A DNA stretch of 56,927 nucleotides, from NCBI GenBank assembly GCA_019359275.1, contig JAHHHP010000033.1:1-56927 (forward strand), given 5' to 3'. The translations under genes were made by a program, and so were the position numbers. Shown one piece after another: positions 1-8,253 of this stretch; position 1 is the stretch's first letter, and each line of letters opens with the position of its first letter. Under the pieces are notes generated by a model, which did no database searches, had not been told where the DNA came from, and saw only the letters and a list, made by a program, of their open reading frames with translations. The DNA comes from Myxacorys chilensis ATA2-1-KO14 (GTDB lineage: Bacteria; Cyanobacteriota; Cyanobacteriia; Leptolyngbyales; Leptolyngbyaceae).

Positions 1-124
1 CAGCGATGGTTTCCATAACCGTCTCATCTTTTTTTCTACGCCCTTTCTTTCAGATTTTGATGCGTTTGGCAAGTCCTGTTGAGAATGGTGCAAGATCTGA
101 GTTAACGCTAACTGAAGGCATTTA
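1..124. other. Window edge, non-coding
   Basis: Lies downstream of the first exoprotein gene. No supported ORF. The short palindrome AGTTA-ACGC-TAACT near 99-112 could be a weak 3' end signal, but no T tract follows on the minus strand, so I do not call a terminator. Confidence 0.4.
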
Positions 125-2653
125 CTATTTTCGCGAGCAGGTGTTTGGGTAGTTCAACGAATTCTGCACTGATGAGTTAGAGGTGTTGGCAACTAAGATG
201 ATTTTTCCAGCAGGCGTTCTCTGCCAGCTAGTTGCTTCAACAACTGGCGTGTAGGGTGTAGAGTGATCTTGAGGTTTGTAACTTGCTTCTCCAGTTGAAT
301 TAGGAATGTCTCCGCGTCTCCGGATCTCCGTGTCCTTAGCTTCTGGCGGCTGAGTCACGGTTAGCCTGCGTCGGTCTTGCCACTCCGCATCATCGTCTAA
401 TTGTTGCTCTGGTGTGGGCGGTAAGCCACCGCGACCAGTAATGACGAAGGAGTTGCCTTGATTGGCGGGACACCCTTGAGCAATCAGACGGGAAGAATCA
501 ACGACGGTGGTGGGCAATGCGACTAAGCCAGCGGTAGGGGCAAGCCGATCGATGTTAAGTTGCACCGTGCCCTGTTGAGCAGACGTGGATCCAGTTGCGG
601 TGATGTCACTCAAGGGCGTGTCTTGCGATCGAGTCTCGATGCCAAAGATACCATAGGTATTCACTGTGATGTTGCCACCACGAGCGTTCACAGAGTTAGC
701 ACTGATGTCGCTGTTTTCGGTAGGAACGGCAACGATCGATCCTGCATTAATCCGAATGTTGCCGCCATTGCCACTGCCCCTCGCCGAGGTTGTGATTTGA
801 CTATTGTTTCGCAGCAGTAGAAAATCCCGCACATTCAGGTCAAGGTTGCCTCCTTCCCCAGATGCAGTAGCCGCAGTAATTGAACTGCCACGATCGAGAG
901 AAATCGAGTTGGCATTCACCTGCAATGTGCCAGCATTCCCAGTCCCCTCATTGTTGACACCAATGTTTGACCCATTACTGATGTTCAAACGAGGCGTATT
1001 AATAGTCACGCTACCTGAATTCCCACTTGGTCTGTCAGGCAGTCTATAAACTTGTCGTAAGGATTCAACCACAATAGAGGCAGACGAACCCACACGACTG
1101 GGAAAAGGATTGCCAAACATTGTACTACTAACCTCGACAAATTCGCTGGCATTGATGGTGACACTGCCGCCGTTACCAGTTGCTAAAGTGGAAGTATTGA
1201 CAGTGCCTCCGTTTTGAAGCACCAACCTTGCCGTGTTAATCGTTACTACTCCAGCATTGCCAGCATTGAGGGCGTTAGAGGCCACACTGCTCCGAGTGAA
1301 AAGAGGTGTCACTCCTACTATTTCTACTGCTTCAGCTGCATTCACCGTCAAAGCACCACCCTTGCCAGATCCAAAAGTGGCAGTTGATACAGTTGCTCCG
1401 TCTAGAACACTCAACCGCTCTGTTGATACCGTTATCGTTCCTCCATCTCCAGAGCTGTAAGAACCACTACCGATAACACTGGCAAAAGTAGGATTTGTGG
1501 ACGAAAATCCAATCAGTTGGATAGAGCCAAAAGCATTTACAATGACGTTGCCAGCATCACCAGAACTGTAGGAGCGAGTAACAGTTCCCGCCCCACTCTG
1601 TGCAATTAACTGCTGAGTTGAAACTGTAATATCTGCGCCACGTCCAGTTCCCGCAGTTTCACTATACAATCCACCAAGCAATCGACCATCTGGGCTACTT
1701 CCGCTTAATTCCAGCGATTGGGCAGCATTCACTCTAATGGTTCCTCCTGATTGAGTCCCCCCATTTTGAACCAAAATCAGTGAGCCATCTGCCAGCGAGA
1801 CTTGATTCCCCTGCGCTTGAATTGAACCGCCCCCGCTTGCATCGGCTAATGCCTGTCGCGATAGACGAATATCCCCAAAGGTTTGTACTCCTGGATAGCT
1901 GAAGGTAAAACCATCACCAAGACTAACTTGTCCATTGCGAACGCTCCCCAACTTAATGTGTCCTTGCTCTGCTGTCAGCGTACCGCCTGCAATATCTATA
2001 TCTCCTCCAATTAAAGCAAGAGACTGACCGACTGGCACCCGCAACCCTGATGCACTATTATTTCTGGTAATAGGAGAAAACCGAAGGACTAGAACAGATA
2101 AATTGTAGCCATTCCCCTGCACTTCAATGCGCCCTGGATTCGCTCCCATCTGCAAGCCAACCGGAACACTCACCGTCAATAGCGGTGCGGTTTGAGGATT
2201 GGTGGCGCTATACTGAAAATTATCAGCAAAGTTAATGCTGTTAGCAGTCGTCGCCACAAACGAACCCCCAATATTCAGTCGGGCATTGGGACGAAACAAA
2301 ATGCCATTCGGATTGAGCAAAAACAAATTTGCCGTGCCATTTGCCCGAATCACCCCATCAATATTTGAGATTGATCCACCTGTGACGCGGCTGAAAATGT
2401 TCTGCACATCAGCCGCATTGTTAAAGTAGGCAGAACCTCCAGTCGGTATGGAAAATTGGCTGAAGCTGTGGAAAAGGTTGCCCCCTCGCCTGGCTCCCCC
2501 ATCAATTTGCACACTGGGATCGCCTGAAACTTGCGATCGCTCCTCCGTAGGCAATGTAGTATCTGGCACGATTTGCGCGGCGATCGGTTGAATAAACCCT
2601 GCACTCACGAGGCTGACTGTCAAAACGCTGATTTGAAAATGCGATCGATTCAT
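125..2653 (-). CDS. Two-partner-secretion (filamentous haemagglutinin N-terminal) exoprotein
   Basis: This 842-aa protein starts with a signal peptide (hydrophobic stretch ending in IAAQ at about residue 27), followed by the TPS/haemagglutinin N-terminal domain (about 28-150). That domain shows the hallmarks FHSFSQF, RVTGG, NIDG and NPNGI. A long repetitive beta-helix of NAG/GNGG-type repeats follows. The C-terminal cap contains GCPANQGNSF and TGRGGLPP, common in cyanobacterial members. Such proteins are exported through an outer-membrane TpsB pore and stay at the surface or are released. No TpsB is encoded nearby. The usual NPNGIxFG here reads NPNGILFR. The start has a good ribosome site (GAGAGGATAGCAAG-ATG). 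It is a paralogue of the gene just upstream (2745-5933). The C-terminal tail contains a charged KDTEIRRRGD insertion. Confidence 0.9.
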   Translation of the reverse strand: MNRSHFQISVLTVSLVSAGFIQPIAAQIVPDTTLPTEERSQVSGDPSVQIDGGARRGGNLFHSFSQFSIPTGGSAYFNNAADVQNIFSRVTGGSISNIDGVIRANGTANLFLLNPNGILFRPNARLNIGGSFVATTANSINFADNFQYSATNPQTAPLLTVSVPVGLQMGANPGRIEVQGNGYNLSVLVLRFSPITRNNSASGLRVPVGQSLALIGGDIDIAGGTLTAEQGHIKLGSVRNGQVSLGDGFTFSYPGVQTFGDIRLSRQALADASGGGSIQAQGNQVSLADGSLILVQNGGTQSGGTIRVNAAQSLELSGSSPDGRLLGGLYSETAGTGRGADITVSTQQLIAQSGAGTVTRSYSSGDAGNVIVNAFGSIQLIGFSSTNPTFASVIGSGSYSSGDGGTITVSTERLSVLDGATVSTATFGSGKGGALTVNAAEAVEIVGVTPLFTRSSVASNALNAGNAGVVTINTARLVLQNGGTVNTSTLATGNGGSVTINASEFVEVSSTMFGNPFPSRVGSSASIVVESLRQVYRLPDRPSGNSGSVTINTPRLNISNGSNIGVNNEGTGNAGTLQVNANSISLDRGSSITAATASGEGGNLDLNVRDFLLLRNNSQITTSARGSGNGGNIRINAGSIVAVPTENSDISANSVNARGGNITVNTYGIFGIETRSQDTPLSDITATGSTSAQQGTVQLNIDRLAPTAGLVALPTTVVDSSRLIAQGCPANQGNSFVITGRGGLPPTPEQQLDDDAEWQDRRRLTVTQPPEAKDTEIRRRGDIPNSTGEASYKPQDHSTPYTPVVEATSWQRTPAGKIILVANTSNSSVQNSLNYPNTCSRK

Positions 2654-2744
2654 CTTGCTATCCTCTCTCGCAGTAATAGGGACAGGATAAGCTACCCTGC
2701 ATCATGACTCAAGCTAAGGGAAGAGGTTGATTTTATGTTCTGAT

Positions 2745-5700
2745 TTACTGCCTACCGTTGCAAGCAGCTAGTTGATGCATTGAGTTCTGCACGGTTGGAT
2801 GAGATGAGTTGGCAACCAGAAGAATCTCTCCCGTCGGAGTTCTCTGCCAGCCAGTCGCTTCAACAATTGGGATGGAGGACGCGGAGGGGTTTGCGATCGC
2901 TTCTCTGTGCCTCTGTGTCCTCTTGTCTCCTTGTCTTTCTCTCCCAATCACGGTTAGCCTGCGTCGGTCTTGCCACTCCGCATCATCGTCTAACTGTTGT
3001 TCTGGTGTGGGCGGCAAACCACCGCGACCTGTAATAACAAATGAGTTGCCCTGGTTAGCAGGACAGCCCTGAGCAATCAATCCAGGAGCAACTGGGTCAG
3101 TGGGTAATTGCACTAAACCAGAAGTCGGGTTAATGCCTGCGGTGGTAACGTCGAGCGTCCCCGGTAAGGCAAAAGTCACACCTGTCGCCGTGATATCGCT
3201 CAAGGAAGTCGGATTGAGGCGGGATTGGATACCGAAGATAGAGAAGGAATTGATGCTGACGTTGCCACCCCGAAAATCTTTAGAATTGGCGCTAATATTA
3301 CTATCTTCGTTGGGTACTGCAATCAGAAAGCGAGTATCAATGCCAATGTTGCCGCCAGGAATGCCAGTTCCAGTCGCATCCGTCGAGATGTTGCTGCCGT
3401 TGCGGAGGAGAACCAGGGGCGATCGCACATTGATATCACCCCCACCGCCTGTGGTGTCTGCCCGAATGCCGCCCTGATTGTTGAGAAAGAGGCGATCGGC
3501 ATCCAGAAGCAACGAACCTGCCTGACCCGTATTCAAACTGCTCACTGTCACGTTGGCACGGTCTTGAATGCCAAGGGTATCAGCCTTGATTGTGATATTG
3601 CCAGCATTTCCTTGTCCAGCCGTGCTGGCAGACAATTGAGCACCATTCGTTGCTAAGAACGATCGTGCCGTGATGTCGATATTGCCTCCGTTGCCCACCG
3701 CCCCTGATTCAAGTGTGCTGATGGCATTTCCCCCATCAAATGAGACAGCATCACTCGCTTGAATTTGAATATTTCCTGCCCTGCCTTGTCCCTGTGCATT
3801 TGTGTTGATTCTCCCTCGATCGGCAACAGAGAGTGTCCCGGTGTTGATGCTGACATCCCCTGCACTTCCCGCCGATCCGGGTTCTGCCAAGGTATACACC
3901 CCACTGCGGTAGTAGATACGCGCTCCAGGTATTACCGAGGTAAGCACTTCACTGCTGTAATCGGCAAAAGTAGGGGCTGTGCCACGAATCTGTACATCAC
4001 GCGCATTAATGACGACGCGACCGGCATTTCCCCGCCCTTGAGTAGAGGCATTCACAACACCCCCATTGGTTAAAAACAGTGAGCCAGTTGAGATTGTCAC
4101 ATCTCCTCCTTGACCAGTCGAAACCGTCTGTGTAGAGATTCTGCTGGTTCTATACTCTGTAAATCTACCACTGGTGTCTTTCCTAAAGAAATCACCATCT
4201 AGGGAGACGCGATCACGAGCATTGATATTTACGCTGCCTGCATTGCCCTGCCCACCGGTGAAGGTAAGCAACTGGCCGGCATTGGTAAGAGAAAGTGCTC
4301 CGGTCGTGATGTTGATACCGCCAACTTTACCCGTGCCAAAAGTGTAATTGCTGATGTAACCAGTATCTAAAGAAACCGTATTGTAGGCATTCACATTGAT
4401 ACTGCCTGCGTTGCCCGCCCCAATCGTGACGGAGCCTATTCCAGATCCCTGTGTGAAAGAAACGGTATCACGAGCATTGATATTGATACTGCCTGCATTG
4501 CTCTGTCCACTCTGGAAGGAAGTCAGTCCAGCGCCATTCGTGAGAGAAAGCGATCCGGTCGCGATGTTGATATCGCCAGCGTTACCGGCACCAGGTCTGC
4601 TGATATTGTACACAGGGCTGTCATCGAAAGAGATGGTATTGCGGGCATTAATATTGATACTGCCTGCATTGCCCTGTCCCTCCGTGTAAGACTGCACGTT
4701 AGTATGATTGGTGAAAAAAAGCGATCCGGTTGCAATGTTGATATTGCCAGCGTTACCAACACCCGTTGGTTTCATACCACTAGACATAGCAGTGCGATCT
4801 AAAAAGACTCGATCGCCCGCAGTGAGATTGACGCTACCGAGCGTTCCCTGTCCGGCTAAATAGTTGTTCAAGTCGCTCATGCTGAGCGTAATCGAGCCAG
4901 TTGCATTCAAATCTAGATCTCCGGTTTGGGCATTGGTTAGTCCTGAATCCCTAGGAATCCCAATCACAAGTCTACTTTTGGAGATGTCAATCGTTTGGGC
5001 AAGCATTCTAATACTGCCACTGGCTCCTGTAACATAAATGCCACTACCATTGCTCAAGGAGATATCGGCTCTTGGCACTGCATTCGGGATCGCGAGTTGC
5101 CAGTCGGAGTTAACCGTCGATAAACCAATAGTTCCTGTCCCACCTACAGCCCCTAACTCGACATAGCTTCCCGGACTAATTAACCATCCACCATCTGGTT
5201 GCGCGTCTTGTATGCCATTGGCGAGAAACCTCAACAAAGGTTGTCCAGGAAGACTGGCGGGAGTAAAAGGTTCTCCACTCTCTAGCTGAATCGGTCCGCC
5301 GACGAGCAATAGGTTTTTCCCAGGGGGAACCTGTAAACCCGTGGCGTTAAAACCAGAGTTAGTGAAAACCCTCTCGTCAAACCGAGATTGAACGATGATT
5401 GGCTGGGGTATTAACTGATTAAAGAAAAAGGCATTGGGATTCACCGTGAGTAATTGACTCGGTAACGGTTGGGTCGCGTCGCTGCTGAACTTCTCGCCAT
5501 TCGGAAAGCCGATCGCATTGGCAGTCGTCGCCACAAACGAACCGCCGATATTAAGTGATGCATTCGGACCAAACAGAATGCCGTTGGGATTGAGCAAGAG
5601 CAAATTTGCTGTCCCGTTTGCCCGAATCAAGCCATCAATATTCGAGACTGATCCACCTGTGACGCGACCGAAAATGTTCTGCACATCAGCCGCATTGTTG

Positions 5701-5933
5701 AAATAGGCAGAACCGCCCGTTGGCACTGAGAACTGGCTGAAGCTGTGAAACAGATTGTCCCCTCGTCTTGCTCCACCATCAATTTGAACGTTTGGATTGC
5801 CTGAAACTTGCGATCGCTCCCCCGCAGGCAATGTGGTATCAGGAATCACTTGCGCGGCGATCGGTTGAACCCAAAGCAAGGCACTCACGATACTGCCTGT
5901 CAGAACCCATGTTTTGAGATGCGATCGTTTCAT
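2745..5933 (-). CDS. Two-partner-secretion exoprotein, longer paralogue
   Basis: About 1062 aa when started at the ATG at 5933 (ribosome site GAGGACAGCCAG). The upstream in-frame extension to 5975 has no ribosome site and would precede the signal peptide. It has a signal peptide (ending IAAQ), a TPS domain with FHSFSQF, RVTGG, NIDG and an intact NPNGILFG, then at least eight degenerate repeats of about 40-50 residues built on GNAGSININARD and GNAGDINIATGSL, as expected for a right-handed beta-helix. The C-terminal cap is almost identical to that of the downstream paralogue over about 44 residues. A charged tail (GDKRTQRHREA) resembles the inserts in other genes of this window. It is the last gene behind luxR and marC and could be cotranscribed with them, but 96 bp separate it from marC. 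Confidence 0.9.
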   Translation of the reverse strand: MKRSHLKTWVLTGSIVSALLWVQPIAAQVIPDTTLPAGERSQVSGNPNVQIDGGARRGDNLFHSFSQFSVPTGGSAYFNNAADVQNIFGRVTGGSVSNIDGLIRANGTANLLLLNPNGILFGPNASLNIGGSFVATTANAIGFPNGEKFSSDATQPLPSQLLTVNPNAFFFNQLIPQPIIVQSRFDERVFTNSGFNATGLQVPPGKNLLLVGGPIQLESGEPFTPASLPGQPLLRFLANGIQDAQPDGGWLISPGSYVELGAVGGTGTIGLSTVNSDWQLAIPNAVPRADISLSNGSGIYVTGASGSIRMLAQTIDISKSRLVIGIPRDSGLTNAQTGDLDLNATGSITLSMSDLNNYLAGQGTLGSVNLTAGDRVFLDRTAMSSGMKPTGVGNAGNINIATGSLFFTNHTNVQSYTEGQGNAGSININARNTISFDDSPVYNISRPGAGNAGDINIATGSLSLTNGAGLTSFQSGQSNAGSININARDTVSFTQGSGIGSVTIGAGNAGSINVNAYNTVSLDTGYISNYTFGTGKVGGINITTGALSLTNAGQLLTFTGGQGNAGSVNINARDRVSLDGDFFRKDTSGRFTEYRTSRISTQTVSTGQGGDVTISTGSLFLTNGGVVNASTQGRGNAGRVVINARDVQIRGTAPTFADYSSEVLTSVIPGARIYYRSGVYTLAEPGSAGSAGDVSINTGTLSVADRGRINTNAQGQGRAGNIQIQASDAVSFDGGNAISTLESGAVGNGGNIDITARSFLATNGAQLSASTAGQGNAGNITIKADTLGIQDRANVTVSSLNTGQAGSLLLDADRLFLNNQGGIRADTTGGGGDINVRSPLVLLRNGSNISTDATGTGIPGGNIGIDTRFLIAVPNEDSNISANSKDFRGGNVSINSFSIFGIQSRLNPTSLSDITATGVTFALPGTLDVTTAGINPTSGLVQLPTDPVAPGLIAQGCPANQGNSFVITGRGGLPPTPEQQLDDDAEWQDRRRLTVIGRERQGDKRTQRHREAIANPSASSIPIVEATGWQRTPTGEILLVANSSHPTVQNSMHQLAACNGRQ

Positions 5934-6028
5934 CTGGCTGTCCTCACTCTGCTGGTACAACTTCTGAGCAATCACTGGAGCTAAAAATAAACTAATCCAC
6001 AGAATGAGTCTAGATTAAGATAGATAAG

Positions 6029-6655
6029 TTAACTGATTTTCAGCAATTCCAGAACACCATCAGCTATTAACTGCACCGCGATCGCCAGAATAAAAAATCC
6101 TAGAATGCGATTCAACGCCCCCATTCCTGTGACACTAACCTTTTCAATCAGCGGCTCTCCTAATACCAGAAACAAATAAAGGATTAGTCCCAACAGGACA
6201 ATTCCTACAACACACCCTAGTTGCTCAATCCACCCATGCGCTTGCGTTGCGAGTCCAATTACAACTCCAATAGAACCTGGACCGCTAATCATTGGAATTG
6301 CCATCGGTGTGAAGGAAATATCCTCCTTGTCGATCGCTTCGTGATGCTCTTGAGCGGTCAATCGTGGGTGAGCTGTCACCATTTCCCAGGCGGTGTGAGC
6401 AACAATCAGACCCCCTGAAATTCGCAAAACTCCCAATGAAATACCTAGGAAATTGAGAATGAGCTTACCCACCATGAACGATACAATTAGAACCCCGATG
6501 ACATTCAAAGCTGTTTTACGAGTTTGGTTGAGTCGGAACCGGGAAGAATCGTTCGCTGTTAAGCTATAGAAAAAAGGTACAGCCCCAATAGGATTTGCAA
6601 CTGGAAACAATGCTCCTAGAGTTGCTACGGTAAAAGCTAAAAGTGGGTGACCCAT
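6029..6655 (-). CDS. MarC family integral membrane protein
   Basis: About 208 aa with six hydrophobic segments. Family features are visible: an N-terminal ANPIGAVPFF segment, the central MAIPMISGPGSIG loop, and a C-terminal GALNRILGFFILAIAVQLIADG helix pair. MarC/UPF0056 proteins are inner-membrane proteins of unsettled function. They were once linked to antibiotic resistance or amino-acid transport, which is not proven. The ATG at 6655 is chosen. A TTG five codons upstream (6670) is equally possible because neither has a strong ribosome site. It follows the LuxR-type gene by about 80 bp on the same strand, so both may be expressed from the promoter element at 7332-7458. Confidence 0.88.
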   Translation of the reverse strand: MGHPLLAFTVATLGALFPVANPIGAVPFFYSLTANDSSRFRLNQTRKTALNVIGVLIVSFMVGKLILNFLGISLGVLRISGGLIVAHTAWEMVTAHPRLTAQEHHEAIDKEDISFTPMAIPMISGPGSIGVVIGLATQAHGWIEQLGCVVGIVLLGLILYLFLVLGEPLIEKVSVTGMGALNRILGFFILAIAVQLIADGVLELLKIS

Positions 6656-6734
6656 AACCAGATTGATCAAAAGTTAGCATCTTCTCACCATTTCTTTTCT
6701 CAAATTCTCTTTTTTTCTCATTTGTTCTCTTAAC

Positions 6735-7145
6735 TTAATGAACAAGACCAGCGCGGAGTGCCCGAATTGCTGCCTGGGTACGATCTTCAACGCAAAGCTT
6801 TCTAAAAACGCTGCGAACATGGGTCTTCACCGTTCCTTCAGTCATATAGAGTTTTGCAGCAATAACGGAGTTTCTATATCCCTCGACAATCAATTGCAGC
6901 ACTTCCAACTCACGAACAGTCAACGGTTCAGCAGTGATAACTTGAATCCATTCTGGTTCGATCGCTCGAATGGCGATCGTCTCGACAGCGTTGATGCCAA
7001 CTGTTTGAACCGAAACCTTGAGTTGAAGGATTTCAGCAACTTCTTTTGCAACAATAGTAAGTGCCTGATTAATTGAAGAATCAATTTGAGAGGAAAACCT
7101 TTGGTACTCAAGATTATCTTCGGTTAGCAATGTGGTAAGTGACAT
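6735..7145 (-). CDS. Receiver-less LuxR/NarL-type transcription regulator
   Basis: 136 aa. Residues about 73-136 form a LuxR-type helix-turn-helix with LTVRELEVLQL, the recognition segment GTVKTHVRSVFRKL and the end DRTQAAIRALRAGLVH. It closely matches the DNA-binding domains of the two response regulators at 44667-45296 and 48992-49621. The N-terminal 70 residues contain no receiver motifs (no DD pair, no phosphoacceptor MDLRMP), so it is not a classical response regulator. The ribosome site GGAGAG precedes the ATG. A long leader of about 180 bp separates it from promoter element copy 1. That leader carries a DUF1634 relic. Because its recognition helix resembles those of the response regulators, it may bind the same operators and autoregulate. 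That is inference. Confidence 0.85.
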   Translation of the reverse strand: MSLTTLLTEDNLEYQRFSSQIDSSINQALTIVAKEVAEILQLKVSVQTVGINAVETIAIRAIEPEWIQVITAEPLTVRELEVLQLIVEGYRNSVIAAKLYMTEGTVKTHVRSVFRKLCVEDRTQAAIRALRAGLVH

Positions 7146-7177
7146 AGAACTCTCTCCAGTGAGACATCAAGTGGGTT

Positions 7178-7225
7178 TGAAGTTCTGACAAATTAATGGG
7201 TTACTAGAAGACCGTGAACAAGAAT
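7178..7225 (-). pseudogene. Relic of a DUF1634 gene 3' end in the luxR leader
   Basis: Read on the minus strand, this segment encodes ILVHGLLVTH-stop. That matches the last residues ILVHGLLATG-stop of the DUF1634 gene at 31234-31617. 22 bases are identical (7204-7225 against 31245-31266), with scattered matches past the stop codon (AAATT, CTTCAA spacing). The rest of the gene is gone. As promoter copy 1 lies just upstream, this looks like the remains of a second box-tauE-DUF1634 locus. Confidence 0.65.
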
Positions 7226-7331
7226 GGCTCATACAATTAACGTGTTTACAAATTGTGGCAAACCATTCTGCAAGAGCATTGTTATATCTAACCTACCTAT
7301 GCAGTGCTACAGCGATGCTTGTATGAGATTT

Positions 7332-7458
7332 AATATATGTGATTGTCTTCGACTTGTCGTCCAACGAGAGTTGCTATTTTTTACAGCAGAGAGTGTGATT
7401 CATCTATCCAACTAGAAGATGAGATTAACTCAAACTTAAGTTGGTACCTCAACTTAAA
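7332..7458 (-). promoter_or_regulatory. Shared promoter/operator element, copy 1 (upstream of luxR)
   Basis: On the minus strand: -35-like ACGACA (7355-7360), 17-bp spacer, -10 TATATT (7332-7337). CAACTC lies seven bases upstream of the -35, then an A-rich patch and GTTGGA at the same spacing as in copies 2-4. The distal palindrome TTAAGTTG-GTACCT-CAACTTAA (8-bp arms) lies near 7436-7457. The rest of the 386-bp gap 7146-7531 holds only the DUF1634 relic and the leader. Confidence 0.75.
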
Positions 7459-7531
7459 TCTAATAATTTTCCTGTAGCAACAGTTGTGGTCGGGATTGAC
7501 AGATTTTACTTATTAACGCTCTTCCATCACA

Positions 7532-7714
7532 TTAGGCAGAGGAAAGTAAGGTTGGAGCATCCCTTGACGAAGGTAGAATAGCACCTGGTAAAGCATTTGG
7601 ATTTGGGGAACTCGACGGTGATTCAGTCGTTGCATTACTGGAAGAGCCTTTCTTGTCCAGCACAGGCGCACCTTCAAGTTTCATGTTTTTACGGTTTACG
7701 TCATTGCTGCTCAT
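7532..7714 (-). CDS. Small serine/proline-rich hypothetical protein
   Basis: A 60-aa polar, low-complexity protein (SSSNATTESPSSSPNPN region) with no recognised domain or membrane segment. Its ATG lies inside the 3' end of the DUF1003 gene (14-bp overlap), and AGAGAGCAAG lies just upstream. That arrangement suggests translational coupling and is the main reason to believe it. It could also be a chance frame. No function can be proposed. Confidence 0.4.
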   Translation of the reverse strand: MSSNDVNRKNMKLEGAPVLDKKGSSSNATTESPSSSPNPNALPGAILPSSRDAPTLLSSA

Positions 7715-8222
7715 CTTGCTCTCTCGTGATTAGGGTTTTAAGCCGATCGAGTTGCTCTTGCTGAATCGCTTTGATAGTATCGAATTCTTGTGTATAAATC
7801 TGTTCTAGGCGATCGAACTTATCATGCAACAGTTCAATCTCCAACTCTGCTTTCATATTAACTTCGTAGTCATGTTTAGCATTCTGGCGATCGACCTCTG
7901 CCTGCCGATTCTGGCTCATCATAATGATGGGTGCAGTATAAGCCGCTTGAAACGATAGCACTAGATTCAGCAGAATAAAAGGATAAGGGTCCCAGTGTTG
8001 AACAAACGCTATGACATTCAGCATGATCCAGATTGCCAATATCCCACTTTGAATGGCAATAAACCGCCAAGAACCTACGATCGCCGCCACTACGTCTGAA
8101 AGGCGCTGACCCAAAGTTAAACGGGGTGGTGGTAATTGGGCAGGCTCTCGCTCTCGCAGTTGTCGTAAGAGATGGTAATCGTCTTGATCAATTAGAGGAA
8201 GTTGATTAGGAGCAAGAGCCAT
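7701..8222 (-). CDS. DUF1003 domain membrane protein
   Basis: 173 aa. A soluble N-terminus is followed by two transmembrane helices (about 50-68 and 82-103) with the DUF1003 signature: GSWRFI, WDPYPFILLNL and APIIMMSQNRQ. The C-terminal 60 residues are a charged coiled coil. The molecular role of DUF1003 proteins is unknown. Cyanobacterial ones are inner-membrane proteins. It lies 31 bp downstream of the GH63-type glucosidase on the same strand and overlaps the next small ORF, so it is probably the penultimate gene of the sugar operon. Confidence 0.88.
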   Translation of the reverse strand: MALAPNQLPLIDQDDYHLLRQLREREPAQLPPPRLTLGQRLSDVVAAIVGSWRFIAIQSGILAIWIMLNVIAFVQHWDPYPFILLNLVLSFQAAYTAPIIMMSQNRQAEVDRQNAKHDYEVNMKAELEIELLHDKFDRLEQIYTQEFDTIKAIQQEQLDRLKTLITREQDEQQ

Positions 8223-8253
8223 ATTATTTTATCCTTGATTATTTTCTACTCTG

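Noticed and set aside
560..2429. Plus-strand frames opposite the first exoprotein
   Set aside because: Antisense shadows of a repetitive gene. They lack ribosome sites and recognisable domains.
4200..4780. Regularly spaced repeats resembling a CRISPR array
   Set aside because: They are degenerate coding repeats (GNAGSININA-type) of the exoprotein beta-helix, not identical direct repeats with unique spacers.
7224..7415. 63-codon plus-strand frame upstream of luxR
   Set aside because: It overlaps the conserved promoter element and the DUF1634 relic and has no ribosome site.
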